A stretch of 64,000 nucleotides of DNA. Source: Lachnospiraceae bacterium. Lineage in GTDB: Bacteria > Bacillota > Clostridia > Lachnospirales > Lachnospiraceae. The position numbers were made by a program, and so were the translations under genes. The notes beneath the pieces were generated by a model. It was given only the letters and a program-made list of their open reading frames with translations. It did not search any database and had not been told where the DNA came from. Below, piece after piece: positions 49,592-59,895 of this stretch. Location: NCBI GenBank assembly GCA_022763925.1, contig JALERW010000016.1:1-64000 (forward strand), written 5' to 3'. Each line of letters starts with the position of its first letter. The stretch's first letter is position 1.

Positions 49592-49780
49592 ATGACAGCA
49601 CAGTTATCGGAAATCGATCTGCAGCATTTAAGACACCTGATCATCGGTTATGATACCTGCAGCAGCAAGATGCAGGCCTATGCCAATGAGGCACAGGATC
49701 CGCAGGTAAAACAGTATTTTCAGAAATCCGCACAGTCTGCCCGGGAGAACAAGCAGCAGCTGATGCAGTTTCTGGGGTAG
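49592..49780 (+). CDS. Small CotF-like spore coat protein (N-terminal-type half)
   Basis: LSEIDLQHLRHLIIGYDTCSSKMQAYANEAQDPQVKQYFQKSAQSARENKQQLMQFL resembles coat/CotF-type helical proteins. Confidence 0.65.
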   Translation: MTAQLSEIDLQHLRHLIIGYDTCSSKMQAYANEAQDPQVKQYFQKSAQSARENKQQLMQFLG

Positions 49781-49804
49781 GATTTCAGGTAAGGAGGCAG
49801 AACG

Positions 49805-50056
49805 ATGGAAGAAAAGGTAATGGTATCGGATGCCCTGACGGGCGTCAAGGCCGAGACAAAAATGCTCGGAGAAATGATTCTGGAGACCGGCTGCAGGGAA
49901 CTGAAACAGACTCTGAAGCAGCTGCGCAACCAGAGTGAAATGGCCCAGGAGGAGATTTTTCAGATTGCCCGGGCGAAGGAATATTATGTGCCTGCAGCCC
50001 AGGCAACGGCTGAAGAAATAAAGCACGTAAAAACAGTTCTGGAAAAGCTTTCCTGA
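49805..50056 (+). CDS. CotF-like spore coat protein
   Basis: EEKVMVSDALTGVKAETKMLGEMILETGCRELKQTLKQLRNQSEMAQEEIFQIARAKEYYVPA; SD AAGGAGG. Confidence 0.7.
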   Translation: MEEKVMVSDALTGVKAETKMLGEMILETGCRELKQTLKQLRNQSEMAQEEIFQIARAKEYYVPAAQATAEEIKHVKTVLEKLS

Positions 50057-50096
50057 CCCCTTCGCCGGGATGGCGTATACGGGAAAAAAGGAAAAC

Positions 50097-50134
50097 AAAA
50101 AGGCGGAAGATTTTGGGGGATCTTCCGCCTTTTT
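50097..50134 (+). terminator. Rho-independent terminator
   Basis: AAAAGGCGGAAGAT...ATCTTCCGCCTTTTT. Confidence 0.85.
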
Positions 50135-50266
50135 GATGAAAATAATCAGAAGCCGTTCCGGGATGAGCCATTATGCACAAAGCCGGGATTGTCAAATTTG
50201 GGAAAAATGCGGGAAGAATTTGATTGACAACCGAGGGAAAGTATAATAGTATTGTATTAGAAAAAA

Positions 50267-50280
50267 CGAACATGAGTTCG
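50267..50280 (+). promoter_or_regulatory. LexA/SOS box upstream of recA
   Basis: CGAACATGAGTTCG matches CGAAC-N4-GTTCG. Confidence 0.85.
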
Positions 50281-50301
50281 AACTTAAGAAGGAGAATTAT
50301 T

Positions 50302-51336
50302 ATGGCAAACGAAGATAAATTGAAAGCGCTGGATGCGGCGCTGGGACAGATCGAGAAGCAGTATGGGGCGGGCACGGTTATGAAGCTGGGAGATTCCAGT
50401 GCCCATATGCAGGTAGAGACTGTTCCTACCGGTTCCCTGAGTCTGGATATTGCACTTGGACTTGGCGGAGTGCCGAAGGGAAGAGTGATTGAGATTTACG
50501 GACCGGAATCTTCCGGTAAGACCACGGTGGCTCTCCATGTGGTTGCAGAGGTGCAGAAGCGGGGCGGCATTGCCGGATTTATTGATGCGGAGCATGCGCT
50601 GGACCCGGTCTATGCGAAGAATATCGGTGTAGACATTGATAATTTATACATATCTCAGCCTGACAACGGAGAGCAGGCGCTGGAGATTACTGAGACTATG
50701 GTGCGTTCCGGAGCGATTGATGTAATTATTGTGGATTCAGTTGCGGCTCTGGTTCCGAAAGCAGAGATTGATGGGGATATGGGGGACTCCCATGTGGGAC
50801 TGCAGGCGCGTCTGATGTCCCAGGCGCTCCGGAAGCTGACAGCAGCCATCAGCAAATCCAACTGTATCGTAATTTTTATCAATCAGCTTCGAGAGAAGGT
50901 TGGTGTCATGTTCGGAAATCCGGAGACGACCACAGGAGGAAGAGCGCTGAAGTTCTATTCTTCTGTTCGTATGGATGTTCGAAGGATAGAGACGCTTAAG
51001 CAGGGCGGAGAGATGGTGGGCAACCGTACCAGAATCAAGGTCGTAAAGAACAAGGTGGCTCCGCCGTTTAAGGAAGCGGAATTTGATATTATGTTCGGTA
51101 AGGGCATTTCGAAAGAAGGAGATATTCTGGATCTTGCAGCCAACTGCGGCGTCGTGAACAAGAGCGGTGCATGGTATGCATATCAGGGCAGCAAGATCGG
51201 GCAGGGACGGGAGAATGCCAAGCAGTATCTTGGAGATAATCCTGCGATCATGGAAGAGATTGAGCAGAAGGTACGTGCTCATTACGGACTGCCCGGAGCA
51301 GAGAATGCTGATGGTGAGCCGGAAGGAAAAGAATAG
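50302..51336 (+). CDS. recA: Recombinase RecA
   Basis: [42 protein letters not shown]; start ATG 50302. Confidence 0.97.
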   Translation: MANEDKLKALDAALGQIEKQYGAGTVMKLGDSSAHMQVETVPTGSLSLDIALGLGGVPKGRVIEIYGPESSGKTTVALHVVAEVQKRGGIAGFIDAEHALDPVYAKNIGVDIDNLYISQPDNGEQALEITETMVRSGAIDVIIVDSVAALVPKAEIDGDMGDSHVGLQARLMSQALRKLTAAISKSNCIVIFINQLREKVGVMFGNPETTTGGRALKFYSSVRMDVRRIETLKQGGEMVGNRTRIKVVKNKVAPPFKEAEFDIMFGKGISKEGDILDLAANCGVVNKSGAWYAYQGSKIGQGRENAKQYLGDNPAIMEEIEQKVRAHYGLPGAENADGEPEGKE

Positions 51337-51365
51337 AAAATCATAAGTGAACAGGAGCGGTCAGG

Positions 51366-51971
51366 GTGACAGTTACTCAGATAGAGCCGGTGACAAAGGC
51401 AAAGAGCAGAATATATGTGGATAACAAGCCGGAATTTCTTCTGTACAGCAGAGAACTGAGCCGTTATCAGATCCGGGAGGGGAAGGACCTCCCGGAGGAG
51501 ACTTTCCGGGTGATCGTGGAAGAAGTACTGACGAAGCGGGCGAAGCAGAGGGCAATGTATCTTCTGAAATCCATGGACCGGACGGAGTATCAGCTTCGGC
51601 TGAAGCTGGAGGAGGGAGAGTATCCCCGTGAGGCTATTGATCAGGCGATCGCCTATGTACAGAGCTTTCATTATCTGGATGATCGGAGATATGCAGAGAA
51701 TTACGTGGAAAGCCGGAAAGGCAGTATGAGCAGAAGAGAGCTTCAGCAGAAGCTGTATCAGAGGGGAATTCCAAAAGCTCTGATTCAGGAGGCGCTGGAG
51801 GGGTGTGAACCTGATCAGGAAAAGGCATCCATTCAGGAATGGATGAGGAAGAAGCATTATAATCCACAGGAGGCTACATTGGAGGAGCAGAGACGGATGT
51901 ATGGCTTTCTTCTTCGCAAGGGTTTTCGGACAGGTGATGTGCTCGCATGTATGCATATGGAGTGGGAATAG
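51366..51971 (+). CDS. recX: Regulatory protein RecX (GTG start)
   Basis: AKQRAMYLLKSMDRTEYQLRLKLEEGEYPREAIDQAIAYVQSFHYLDDRRYAENYV; immediately after recA. Confidence 0.92.
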   Translation: MTVTQIEPVTKAKSRIYVDNKPEFLLYSRELSRYQIREGKDLPEETFRVIVEEVLTKRAKQRAMYLLKSMDRTEYQLRLKLEEGEYPREAIDQAIAYVQSFHYLDDRRYAENYVESRKGSMSRRELQQKLYQRGIPKALIQEALEGCEPDQEKASIQEWMRKKHYNPQEATLEEQRRMYGFLLRKGFRTGDVLACMHMEWE

Positions 51972-51973
51972 GA

Positions 51974-52009
51974 GAGCCGCTTTTCGGGAAATGAGAAAGC
52001 GGCTTTTTA
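51974..52009 (+). terminator. Rho-independent terminator
   Basis: AGCCGCTTTT...GAAAGCGGCTTTTT. Confidence 0.8.
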
Positions 52010-52096
52010 GCTTGACATAATATTAAAAAAAGTATAAAATTTAACTGTTGTATTTATAGATGTACAATGAAAATTTAATAAGGAGGAGGTGCTCCT

Positions 52097-53647
52097 GTGC
52101 CAGCAGAAATCATCATTGCTGTGTTGGTTACGCTTGTTGTGGCGATCCCGGTGACTTATATGCTGACGGTTTCTTACCGCAGGAAGGTTGCGGAAGCGAA
52201 GATCGGAAATGCAGAGGATAAGGCGAGGGAAATCATAGATGAAGCTGTGAAGACTGCAGAGACGAAGAAACGTGAGGCGTTGCTGGAAGTAAAGGAAGAG
52301 TCCATTAAGACCAGAAATGAACTCGAAAAGGAAACCAAGGAACGCAGGGCAGAAGTACAGCGGATGGAACGCAGAGTTTTGTCCAAGGAAGAATCACTGG
52401 ACAGAAAACTGGAAGCCATTGAGAAGCGCGAAGCCAGCTACACGGCAAAGGAAGAAGATCTTAAACGGAAGAAATCCGAGATAGAGAAGCTTCACGAGCA
52501 GAGTGTACGGGAACTGGAGAGAATCTCAGGTCTTACCTCCGACCAGGCAAAAGAATATCTTTTAAAGACAGTTGAAGATGAAGTTAAGTCTGACACCGCG
52601 AAACTAATCAAAGAATTAGAAAGCAGAGCCAAAGAAGAAGCAGGCAAGAAAGCGAAAGAATATGTAGTAACAGCCATTCAGAGATGTGCGGCGGATCATG
52701 TGGCCGAGACAACGATCTCTGTGGTACAGCTTCCAAACGATGAAATGAAAGGAAGAATCATAGGACGAGAGGGACGGAATATACGGACACTCGAGACTAT
52801 GACCGGTGTGGATCTGATTATTGATGATACACCGGAAGCAGTTATTTTATCAGGCTTTGATCCGATCCGAAGAGAAGTTGCGAGAATCGCACTTGAGAAG
52901 CTGATTGTTGATGGACGTATCCATCCGGCGAGAATCGAGGAGATGGTTGAGAAAGCACAAAAAGAAGTTGAAACTATGATTCGTGAAGAGGGAGAAGCTG
53001 CCGTCTTGGAAGTGGGCGTGCATGGCATTCATCCCGAGCTTGTCAAACTGCTTGGCAGAATGAAATTCAGAACAAGTTATGGTCAGAACGCATTAAAGCA
53101 TTCCATCGAGGTTGCCCATTTGGCCGGCCTTCTCGCAGGAGAGATCGGACTGGATGTGCGTGTAGCCAAGAGGGCCGGTCTTCTGCATGATATCGGTAAA
53201 TCCATTGATCATGATGTGGAAGGATCCCATATCCAGATTGGTGCGGACTTATGCAAGAAGTACAAGGAGTCCAAGGTGGTTATCAATGCGGTGGAATCTC
53301 ACCATGGCGATGTGGAACCGGAGTCTCTGATCGCATGTATCGTTCAGGCAGCGGATACGATTTCCGCAGCAAGACCGGGCGCAAGAAGAGAGACACTGGA
53401 AACATACACAAACAGACTGAAACAACTGGAAGATATAACAAATTCGTTCAAAGGTGTGGACAAATCTTTTGCTATTCAGGCGGGTAGAGAGATTCGTATT
53501 ATGGTAGTTCCAGAGCAGGTTAGTGATGCAGATATGGTATTGTTAGCACGAGATGTTTCAAAACAGATCGAAGCTGAATTGGAATATCCTGGACAGATAA
53601 AGGTAAATGTAATACGGGAAAGCCGTGTTACCGATTACGCCAAATAG
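52097..53647 (+). CDS. rny: Ribonuclease Y
   Basis: N-terminal TM and coiled coil, KH domain ([29 protein letters not shown]), HD domain ([20 protein letters not shown]). Confidence 0.97.
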   Translation: MPAEIIIAVLVTLVVAIPVTYMLTVSYRRKVAEAKIGNAEDKAREIIDEAVKTAETKKREALLEVKEESIKTRNELEKETKERRAEVQRMERRVLSKEESLDRKLEAIEKREASYTAKEEDLKRKKSEIEKLHEQSVRELERISGLTSDQAKEYLLKTVEDEVKSDTAKLIKELESRAKEEAGKKAKEYVVTAIQRCAADHVAETTISVVQLPNDEMKGRIIGREGRNIRTLETMTGVDLIIDDTPEAVILSGFDPIRREVARIALEKLIVDGRIHPARIEEMVEKAQKEVETMIREEGEAAVLEVGVHGIHPELVKLLGRMKFRTSYGQNALKHSIEVAHLAGLLAGEIGLDVRVAKRAGLLHDIGKSIDHDVEGSHIQIGADLCKKYKESKVVINAVESHHGDVEPESLIACIVQAADTISAARPGARRETLETYTNRLKQLEDITNSFKGVDKSFAIQAGREIRIMVVPEQVSDADMVLLARDVSKQIEAELEYPGQIKVNVIRESRVTDYAK

Positions 53648-53655
53648 GAAAGAGG

Positions 53656-53705
53656 ATGCCGAAGTCCCCGGACAGAAATGTTCGAAGGACTTCGGCATTT
53701 TTTAT
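53656..53705 (+). terminator. Rho-independent terminator
   Basis: ATGCCGAAGTCC...GGACTTCGGCATTTTTT. Confidence 0.85.
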
Positions 53706-53775
53706 TTCATAGGAAATTCCTTAAATCAGTCCCAGGCAGCCGAATGAAAAAATGGATATTTTTATAAAAACAGTA

Positions 53776-53826
53776 TTGACAGGATAAATGTCCGGTGCTA
53801 ATATACTACTAAACCGATAGGAAATA
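53776..53826 (+). promoter_or_regulatory. cysK leader promoter and putative operator
   Basis: TTGACA (53776-53781)-N17-TAATAT (53799-53804); CCGATAGGAAATA (53814-53826) near the predicted +1; same block at 60633-60684. Confidence 0.8.
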
Positions 53827-53845
53827 TATGAAAGGAGAAGACAAG

Positions 53846-53905
53846 ATGACAGTAAGAAAAACAAATATGAGGAAGAGCGGACGAATGTGCTGTTGTCTTC
53901 CCTAA
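53846..53905 (+). CDS. Leader peptide [19 protein letters not shown] (putative Cys-responsive uORF)
   Basis: SD AAAGGAG then ATG 53846; three consecutive Cys codons just before LP-stop; upstream of cysK; absent from ORF track. Confidence 0.7.
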   Translation: MTVRKTNMRKSGRMCCCLP

Positions 53906-53991
53906 AGAGAAAGCATTTACAGATACAAACAAAAAGTAAGAAAAGGAACACGGACGAAACAATATTTGAATCATGTAAGGAGGAAAAGAAA

Positions 53992-54924
53992 ATGGCAAAT
54001 ATTTATAAAGGAACTCTTGGACTGATCGGGAATACCCCCCTGGTGGAAGTGGTGAATATTGAGAAGGAGCTTGGACTGGAAGCTTCGGTGCTGGCGAAGC
54101 TGGAATATTTCAATCCGGCCGGAAGTGTAAAGGACCGTATCGCAAAGGCAATGATTGAGGATGCTGAGCAGAGAGGAGTTCTGAAGGAAGGCTCCGTAAT
54201 TATCGAACCCACATCCGGGAATACAGGCATCGGCCTTGCTTCTATTGCAGCTGCCAAGGGATACCGGATTATTCTTACCATGCCGGAGACGATGAGCGTG
54301 GAGAGAAGAAATATTTTACGGGCATACGGTGCAGAACTGGTTCTGACAGACGGAACCAAGGGAATGAAGGGAGCCATTGCCAAGGCAGAGGAGCTGGCGG
54401 CAGAGATTCCCGGAAGTTTTATCCCGGGCCAGTTTGTTAACCCGGCGAATCCGGCGATACACAGAAGCACTACCGGTCCTGAGATCTGGAAGGATACCGA
54501 CGGAGCCGTGGATATTTTTGTCGCAGGCGTAGGAACCGGCGGAACGCTGACCGGTGTCGGTGAGTATCTGAAAGCACAGAACCCGGACGTGAAGATCGTG
54601 GCGGTTGAGCCGGCAGGTTCTCCGGTTCTTTCCGAAGGCAAGGGAGGCCCGCACAAGATCCAGGGTATCGGTGCAGGATTTGTACCGGATGTGCTGAATA
54701 CGAAGGTTTATGATGAGATTATTAAAGTAGAGAATGAGGATGCATTTGCAACGGGCAAGCTGATCGCGAAGAAGGAGGGCGTCCTGGTGGGAATCTCTTC
54801 CGGAGCAGCGCTGTTTGCAGCGATTCAGCTGGCGAAGCGGCCGGAGAATAAAGGCAAGACCATTGTGGCACTGCTGCCGGATAACGGAGACCGGTATTAT
54901 TCCACCCCACTCTTTGCAGAGTAA
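53992..54924 (+). CDS. cysK: Cysteine synthase A (O-acetylserine sulfhydrylase)
   Basis: [50 protein letters not shown]. Confidence 0.95.
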   Translation: MANIYKGTLGLIGNTPLVEVVNIEKELGLEASVLAKLEYFNPAGSVKDRIAKAMIEDAEQRGVLKEGSVIIEPTSGNTGIGLASIAAAKGYRIILTMPETMSVERRNILRAYGAELVLTDGTKGMKGAIAKAEELAAEIPGSFIPGQFVNPANPAIHRSTTGPEIWKDTDGAVDIFVAGVGTGGTLTGVGEYLKAQNPDVKIVAVEPAGSPVLSEGKGGPHKIQGIGAGFVPDVLNTKVYDEIIKVENEDAFATGKLIAKKEGVLVGISSGAALFAAIQLAKRPENKGKTIVALLPDNGDRYYSTPLFAE

Positions 54925-54972
54925 AAGGAACAACAGAACAGAAAAAACACAGAAAGAATGAGGAATCCCGAT

Positions 54973-56283
54973 ATGAGCGAGAAAATCACAAGAGAAAACA
55001 GAAAATTCAAATTTGAAACATTACAGCTTCACGTAGGACAGGAAAAACCGGATCCGGTTACGGATGCGAGAGCGGTTCCGATTTACCAGACATCCTCTTA
55101 TGTATTCCGCAACTGCGATCATGCTGCGGCGAGGTTTGGCCTTTCGGATGCCGGAAATATTTATGGGCGTCTTACCAATCCCACCGAGGATGTGTTTGAA
55201 CAGAGAATTGCAGCTTTGGAAGGCGGTGTGGCGGCGCTGGCCGTTGCATCCGGAGCAGCAGCCATCACCTATACGATTGAGAATCTCGCTCAGAATGGTG
55301 ATCACATTGTATCTGCCAAAAATATTTACGGCGGATCTTATAACCTTCTTGCCCATACGCTTCCGCAGTATGGAATTACCACCACCTTTGTGGATGTTTT
55401 TGATCTTGATGCGGTGGAAGCTGCGATTCAGGATAATACGAAGGCTGTTTATATTGAGACACTTGGAAATCCCAACTCGGATGTGGTGGACATTGAGGCG
55501 GTGGCAAAGATCGCCCATGCCCACAAGATCCCTCTGGTGATCGACAATACATTTGCTACCCCGTATCTGGTAAGACCCATTGAATACGGCGCAGATATTG
55601 TCGTACATTCTGCAACCAAGTTTATCGGAGGACACGGAACCAGCATCGGCGGTGTAATCATCGACAGCGGCAAATTCGACTGGGAGGCATCGGGCAAATT
55701 CCCGTCCCTTACGGAACCGAACCCGAGCTATCATGGCATCAGCTTTACAAAAGCGGTCGGTCCTGCGGCGTTTGTAACAAAAATCCGGGCGATTCTTCTC
55801 AGAGATACAGGAGCAACCATTTCTCCGTTTAATTCCTTCCTGTTCTTACAGGGGCTGGAGACTCTGTCCCTTCGTGTGGAGAGACATGTGGAGAATGCAT
55901 TGAAGGTTGTGGATTATCTGAAAAATCATCCTCAGGTGGAGGCGGTTCATCATCCGTCTGTATCTGAAGATGAAAGTCAGAAGGGACTTTATGCAAAATA
56001 TTTCCCCAATGGCGGCGGATCCATTTTTACGTTTGAAATCAAAGGGGATGCAAAGAAGGCAAAGGATTTCATTGATAATCTGGAATTGTTCTCTCTGCTG
56101 GCCAACGTGGCAGATGTGAAGTCTCTTGTGATCCATCCGGCAACGACGACTCACAGCCAGTGCACCGAGGAGGAACTGCTGGATCAGGGTATTAAGCCGA
56201 ATACGATCCGTCTGTCCATCGGAACGGAGAATATTGATGACATCATTCAGGATCTGGATGAGGCATTTAAGGCAGTAGAGTAA
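54973..56283 (+). CDS. metY: O-acetylhomoserine aminocarboxypropyltransferase/cysteine synthase family
   Basis: FETLQLHVGQEKPDPVTDARAVPIYQTSSYVF; YGRLTNPTEDVFEQRIAALEGG; VVHSATKFIGGHGTSIGGVIID. Confidence 0.93.
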   Translation: MSEKITRENRKFKFETLQLHVGQEKPDPVTDARAVPIYQTSSYVFRNCDHAAARFGLSDAGNIYGRLTNPTEDVFEQRIAALEGGVAALAVASGAAAITYTIENLAQNGDHIVSAKNIYGGSYNLLAHTLPQYGITTTFVDVFDLDAVEAAIQDNTKAVYIETLGNPNSDVVDIEAVAKIAHAHKIPLVIDNTFATPYLVRPIEYGADIVVHSATKFIGGHGTSIGGVIIDSGKFDWEASGKFPSLTEPNPSYHGISFTKAVGPAAFVTKIRAILLRDTGATISPFNSFLFLQGLETLSLRVERHVENALKVVDYLKNHPQVEAVHHPSVSEDESQKGLYAKYFPNGGGSIFTFEIKGDAKKAKDFIDNLELFSLLANVADVKSLVIHPATTTHSQCTEEELLDQGIKPNTIRLSIGTENIDDIIQDLDEAFKAVE

Positions 56284-56293
56284 ATGAGACGCT

Positions 56294-56443
56294 ATGGAAC
56301 AGACAAAAATAACCAGGGAAGATCTTCTGAAGATCAAGGCGTTCATTGAGTCTGTGCGGTTCGGTTCTGTCAGCGTTATCATACAGGATGGAAAAATTGT
56401 TCAGATTGAAAAGAATGAAAAAATGCGATTGAATAATTTATAA
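56294..56443 (+). CDS. YezD/DUF2292 family small protein
   Basis: MEQTKITREDLLKIKAFIESVRFGSVSVIIQDGKIVQIEKNEKMRLNNL (49 aa), not in supplied ORF track. Confidence 0.75.
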   Translation: MEQTKITREDLLKIKAFIESVRFGSVSVIIQDGKIVQIEKNEKMRLNNL

Positions 56444-56456
56444 ACAGGCTGACCGG

Positions 56457-56521
56457 AAAACCGGAGGTTTTTAGTAAAGTTGAAGGAGAAAATCCTCAAC
56501 TCTGGAACCTCCGGTTTTTTT
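56457..56521 (+). terminator. Rho-independent terminator with nested hairpin
   Basis: AAAACCGGAGGTT...AACCTCCGGTTTTTTT. Confidence 0.8.
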
Positions 56522-56579
56522 GCGCCATGAAACCGCAGGAATGCATGAAGCAAAAATAAGACAAAAGGATGGATTTGTG

Positions 56580-57383
56580 ATGAAAAACAGAAAAACAGCA
56601 GCAATATTGGGAACGATAATGATAACCGCAGGCCTTCTGGCAGGATGCACAAAGGAGAAGGCAGAAGCGGATGTACAGCCGGAGGAAAGTCAGGAGGAAG
56701 CTGTGCAGGATACGTCTGAAAAGACACAGACCGGTAATGTGACGGTGGTGGAAGCCGCATTGGAGGAAGGCTCCAAGCCGCTCAGCTATGAAGATGAGAA
56801 TGGAAATCAGGTGGGCTATGAGGTAGATGTTCTGAATGCGGTGGATGATCTGATCGAGGAGTATGATTTTGATGTGGAATTTGTAAGCGGAGAGGCTGCT
56901 TCCATCGGACTGGATACCGGAAAATATGCTCTGATCGGAGGGGGACTTTATAAAACAGCAGAACGGGAAGAAAAATATCTGCTTCCCGAACATGTAAACG
57001 GTGTGAGCCTGATCTATATTTATGTGAGGGAGGATGACGATTCCATTCACAGCCTGGATGATCTGGTGGGAAAGAAGATATCTCCGGTAACTCCGAACGG
57101 AGGAATTTATAATCTTCTGACGTCCTATAATGAGGAACATCCGGATGTGCCCCTTACCTTTGAAACCTCAGAGGATATTGCCGTGGCGGAACGCTTTGCT
57201 TCTCTGGATGCGGGAGAGTGCGATGCGGTAGTGCTTCCCAATAATCTCGGCTTCGAGGAGATTAAAGAGCAGCTTGGGCTGAAGCTGAAGGCTGTACAGC
57301 CTCCGGTAAAGATCAACGGAACCTTATCAGAGCTGAATGAAAAATGGTATGGCGAGGATACCCTTGTTTATCTGGACGAATAA
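56580..57383 (+). CDS. Amino-acid-type ABC transporter substrate-binding lipoprotein
   Basis: Lipobox LLAGCTK; SBP_bac_3-like sequence (LSYEDENGNQVGYEVDVLNAV). Confidence 0.85.
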   Translation: MKNRKTAAILGTIMITAGLLAGCTKEKAEADVQPEESQEEAVQDTSEKTQTGNVTVVEAALEEGSKPLSYEDENGNQVGYEVDVLNAVDDLIEEYDFDVEFVSGEAASIGLDTGKYALIGGGLYKTAEREEKYLLPEHVNGVSLIYIYVREDDDSIHSLDDLVGKKISPVTPNGGIYNLLTSYNEEHPDVPLTFETSEDIAVAERFASLDAGECDAVVLPNNLGFEEIKEQLGLKLKAVQPPVKINGTLSELNEKWYGEDTLVYLDE

Positions 57384-57395
57384 GGAGCGTCGGTT

Positions 57396-58441
57396 ATGGA
57401 ATATATGAATAAAAAGGAACGGATACAGGCGGCGCTTGAGGGACAGGAGACCGACCGGGTGCCGGTGAGTCTGTGGATGCATTTTTCAGCGGCAGATCAG
57501 GACTCAGAAGCCTGGCAGAGGCACAGACAGCTTTTGTGGATAAATATGATTTTGATTTTCTGAAGCTGATGCCCTTCGGACTGTACGGGGTTCAGGATTA
57601 TGGAGTAAAGGTAAAGATTTTTCACCAGGTAAATCATCCGCCGGTGGTGGAGGATTACGCCATTCATGATGTAAAGGACTGGGAGCGGGTGGAACCGCTC
57701 CCGGGATATTACGGAAGTTACGGAAAGCAGGTTCAGGCTGCCGCCTGGGCAGTCAGGCTGGCAAATGGCCGCTATCCGGTGATTCAGACAATTTTCAGTC
57801 CGCTCACAACTGCAAGAAAGATGGCCGGTGACCGGATCCTGGTGGATATGCTGGAACATCCGAAGCTTTTCGAACAGGCACTGCAGGCGATTACGGAGAC
57901 GACCATTCACTTTGTAAATGCCAATATAGCGGCAGGTGCGGACGGATTTTTCTTTGCTACCCAGTGTGCCAATACGGATTATATGAGCGAGGAGGCATAT
58001 CGGAATTTCGGAAGCATCTATGATTTTCAGGTAATCAACTCCTACAGAAATCTCACTTGGTTTCATGTGGCCCATATTCATGGGGATAACGGAATGTTTG
58101 ATCTGATCAGTCATTATCCGGTAAACTGTATAAACTGGCATGATCGGTGGAGCAGTCCTTCGCTTAAGGAAGCAAGGTAGCGTACGGATAAGTGTCTGAT
58201 GGGAGGAATTCGGGAACGGGGCTGGTATGATGCGAGTGGACAAAAGCAAAAGGATGCCATATTGAATACAGGAAGTGTCGATGAGGTGGAGGCCCATGTC
58301 CTGGAGGCTGTTGCAGAGACGGATGGAAAGGGTCTGATCCTCGGTCCGGGATGTGTGGCAGACCAGCTGGTACCTGAGAAAAATATCTATGCGGTGAGAA
58401 GGGCTGCTTCCCGGTATCAGCGCTACCTCGATGCGGGCTGA
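57396..58441 (+). pseudogene. Uroporphyrinogen decarboxylase (UroD/MtaA-like) family protein, frameshift and in-frame stop
   Basis: MEYMNKKERIQAALEGQETDRVPVSLWMHFSAADQDSEA | LAEAQTAFVDKYDFDFLK... in two frames (break near 57510); in-frame TAG at 58178-58180 between SLKEAR and RTDKCLMGG. Confidence 0.85.
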
Positions 58442-58453
58442 GGGGGAAGGATT

Positions 58454-59205
58454 ATGCTTAAGGTAAGTCATATCAGAAAGTCCTTCGGGGAGAAAGAAGT
58501 CCTGAAGGACGTAAGCCTCGAAGTGGATAAAGGGGATGTGGTAGCGATCATTGGCCCGAGCGGAACCGGGAAACCCACCCTGCTTCGCTGCATGAACTGC
58601 CTGGAGAAGGCGGACGGCGGGAGTATTGCGATTCAGGATGCAAAGTATACATTTCCAAAATCTCCCAGAAAGGAACTGCTGAGGCTGCGCAGAAAGACGG
58701 CAATGGTATTTCAGCATTTTATCTGTTTCGGAATATGACAGCACTGGAAAATGTGATGGAGGGACTGGTCACGGTACAGCATATTCCGAAAAACCAGGCC
58801 AGGGAAGCGGCAATGGAAGAGCTGAAACGGGTAGGGCTCCAGGAGGAAGCAGATCAGTATCCAAGCCGGCTTTCCGGAGGGCAGCAGCAGCGGGTGGCCA
58901 TTGCCCGGGCACTGACATTAAAGCCTCAGGTCATTCTGTTTGATGAGCCGACCTCCGCCCTGGATCCCGAGCTGGTGGGGGAAGTGCTGGATACCATGAA
59001 GAAGATTGCCGGAACGGGAATCACGATGATTGTTGTCACCCATGAGATGAGTTTCGCCAGGACCGTGGCAAACCGTGTGGTGTTTATGTCAGAGGGACGA
59101 ATTGTGGAGCAGGGGAAGCCGGAGGAAATTTTCAGAAATCCGAAAGAGGAGGCCACGAGAAAGTTCCTGAACCGGATTCTGGAACAGTTTGTATATCAGA
59201 TCTGA
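58454..59205 (+). pseudogene. Amino-acid ABC transporter ATP-binding protein, frameshifted and Walker A altered
   Basis: [13 protein letters not shown] (Walker A K-P-T); frame break at [10 protein letters not shown] versus [11 protein letters not shown] near 58722. Confidence 0.88.
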
Positions 59206-59219
59206 CAAAGGAGAATATC

Positions 59220-59893
59220 ATGCAGATTCAATTTGCCTATATAGGAAAAATGCTCCGGATAATCGGAGGGGCCGTACCGTATACTCTTTTTATTACGGCG
59301 GTTTCCGGCATTCTGGGGCTTTTGCTGGCCGTGGCAAGAGGAAGAGGAAAAGGAGTGCTTTATCATGTGCTCGGAGTATATGTATCCTTTTTCAGGAGCA
59401 CTCCATGTATCACTCATATTTTCCTGGCCTATTACGGAGTCCCTCTGCTGATGAAGCTTCTGATTCCGGGATGGGAGGATACGAACGGCCGTACATTTTA
59501 TGCGATTCTGGCGTTGTCCCTGTTTAACGGCTCCCATATGTCTGAATTTATACGTCCGGCTTATCTGTCTGTGGAGAAGGGACAGCTGGATGCGGCAGAC
59601 AGTATTGGCATGGGCGCTGGAAGCGGTTTGTCCGGGTGATCTTTCCGCAGATGCTTCCGGTAGCGATGCCCAATCTGGAAAATGCCATGATCGAGCTTGT
59701 AAAGGACACATCCGTATTATATATGATCGGGCTGACGGATATTATGGGGAAAGCGAAAAAACTGATCACCAATGATTACGGAGTAAGAAAGCTGGAGGTG
59801 TATCTTGCGGCGGCCTGTCTCTATTGGGTGATTACATTCGTTGTATCGAAAGCCTTTCGGCAGCTTTCCAGAAAATGCATCAGGGAGTGGTAA
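59220..59893 (+). pseudogene. Amino-acid ABC transporter permease, frameshifted
   Basis: ...DAADSIGMG | RWKRFVRVIFPQMLPVAMPNLENAMIELVKDTS... spans two frames, break near 59614. Confidence 0.88.
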
Positions 59894-59895
59894 AC

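Noticed and set aside
53906-53991. Rho-independent terminator between the CCC leader and cysK
   Set aside because: The region is A-rich and I could not find a GC stem followed by a T-tract, so transcription attenuation by an intrinsic terminator is not supported there.
54003-54656. Minus-strand ORFs opposite cysK
   Set aside because: Shadow ORFs of a clearly coding plus-strand gene.
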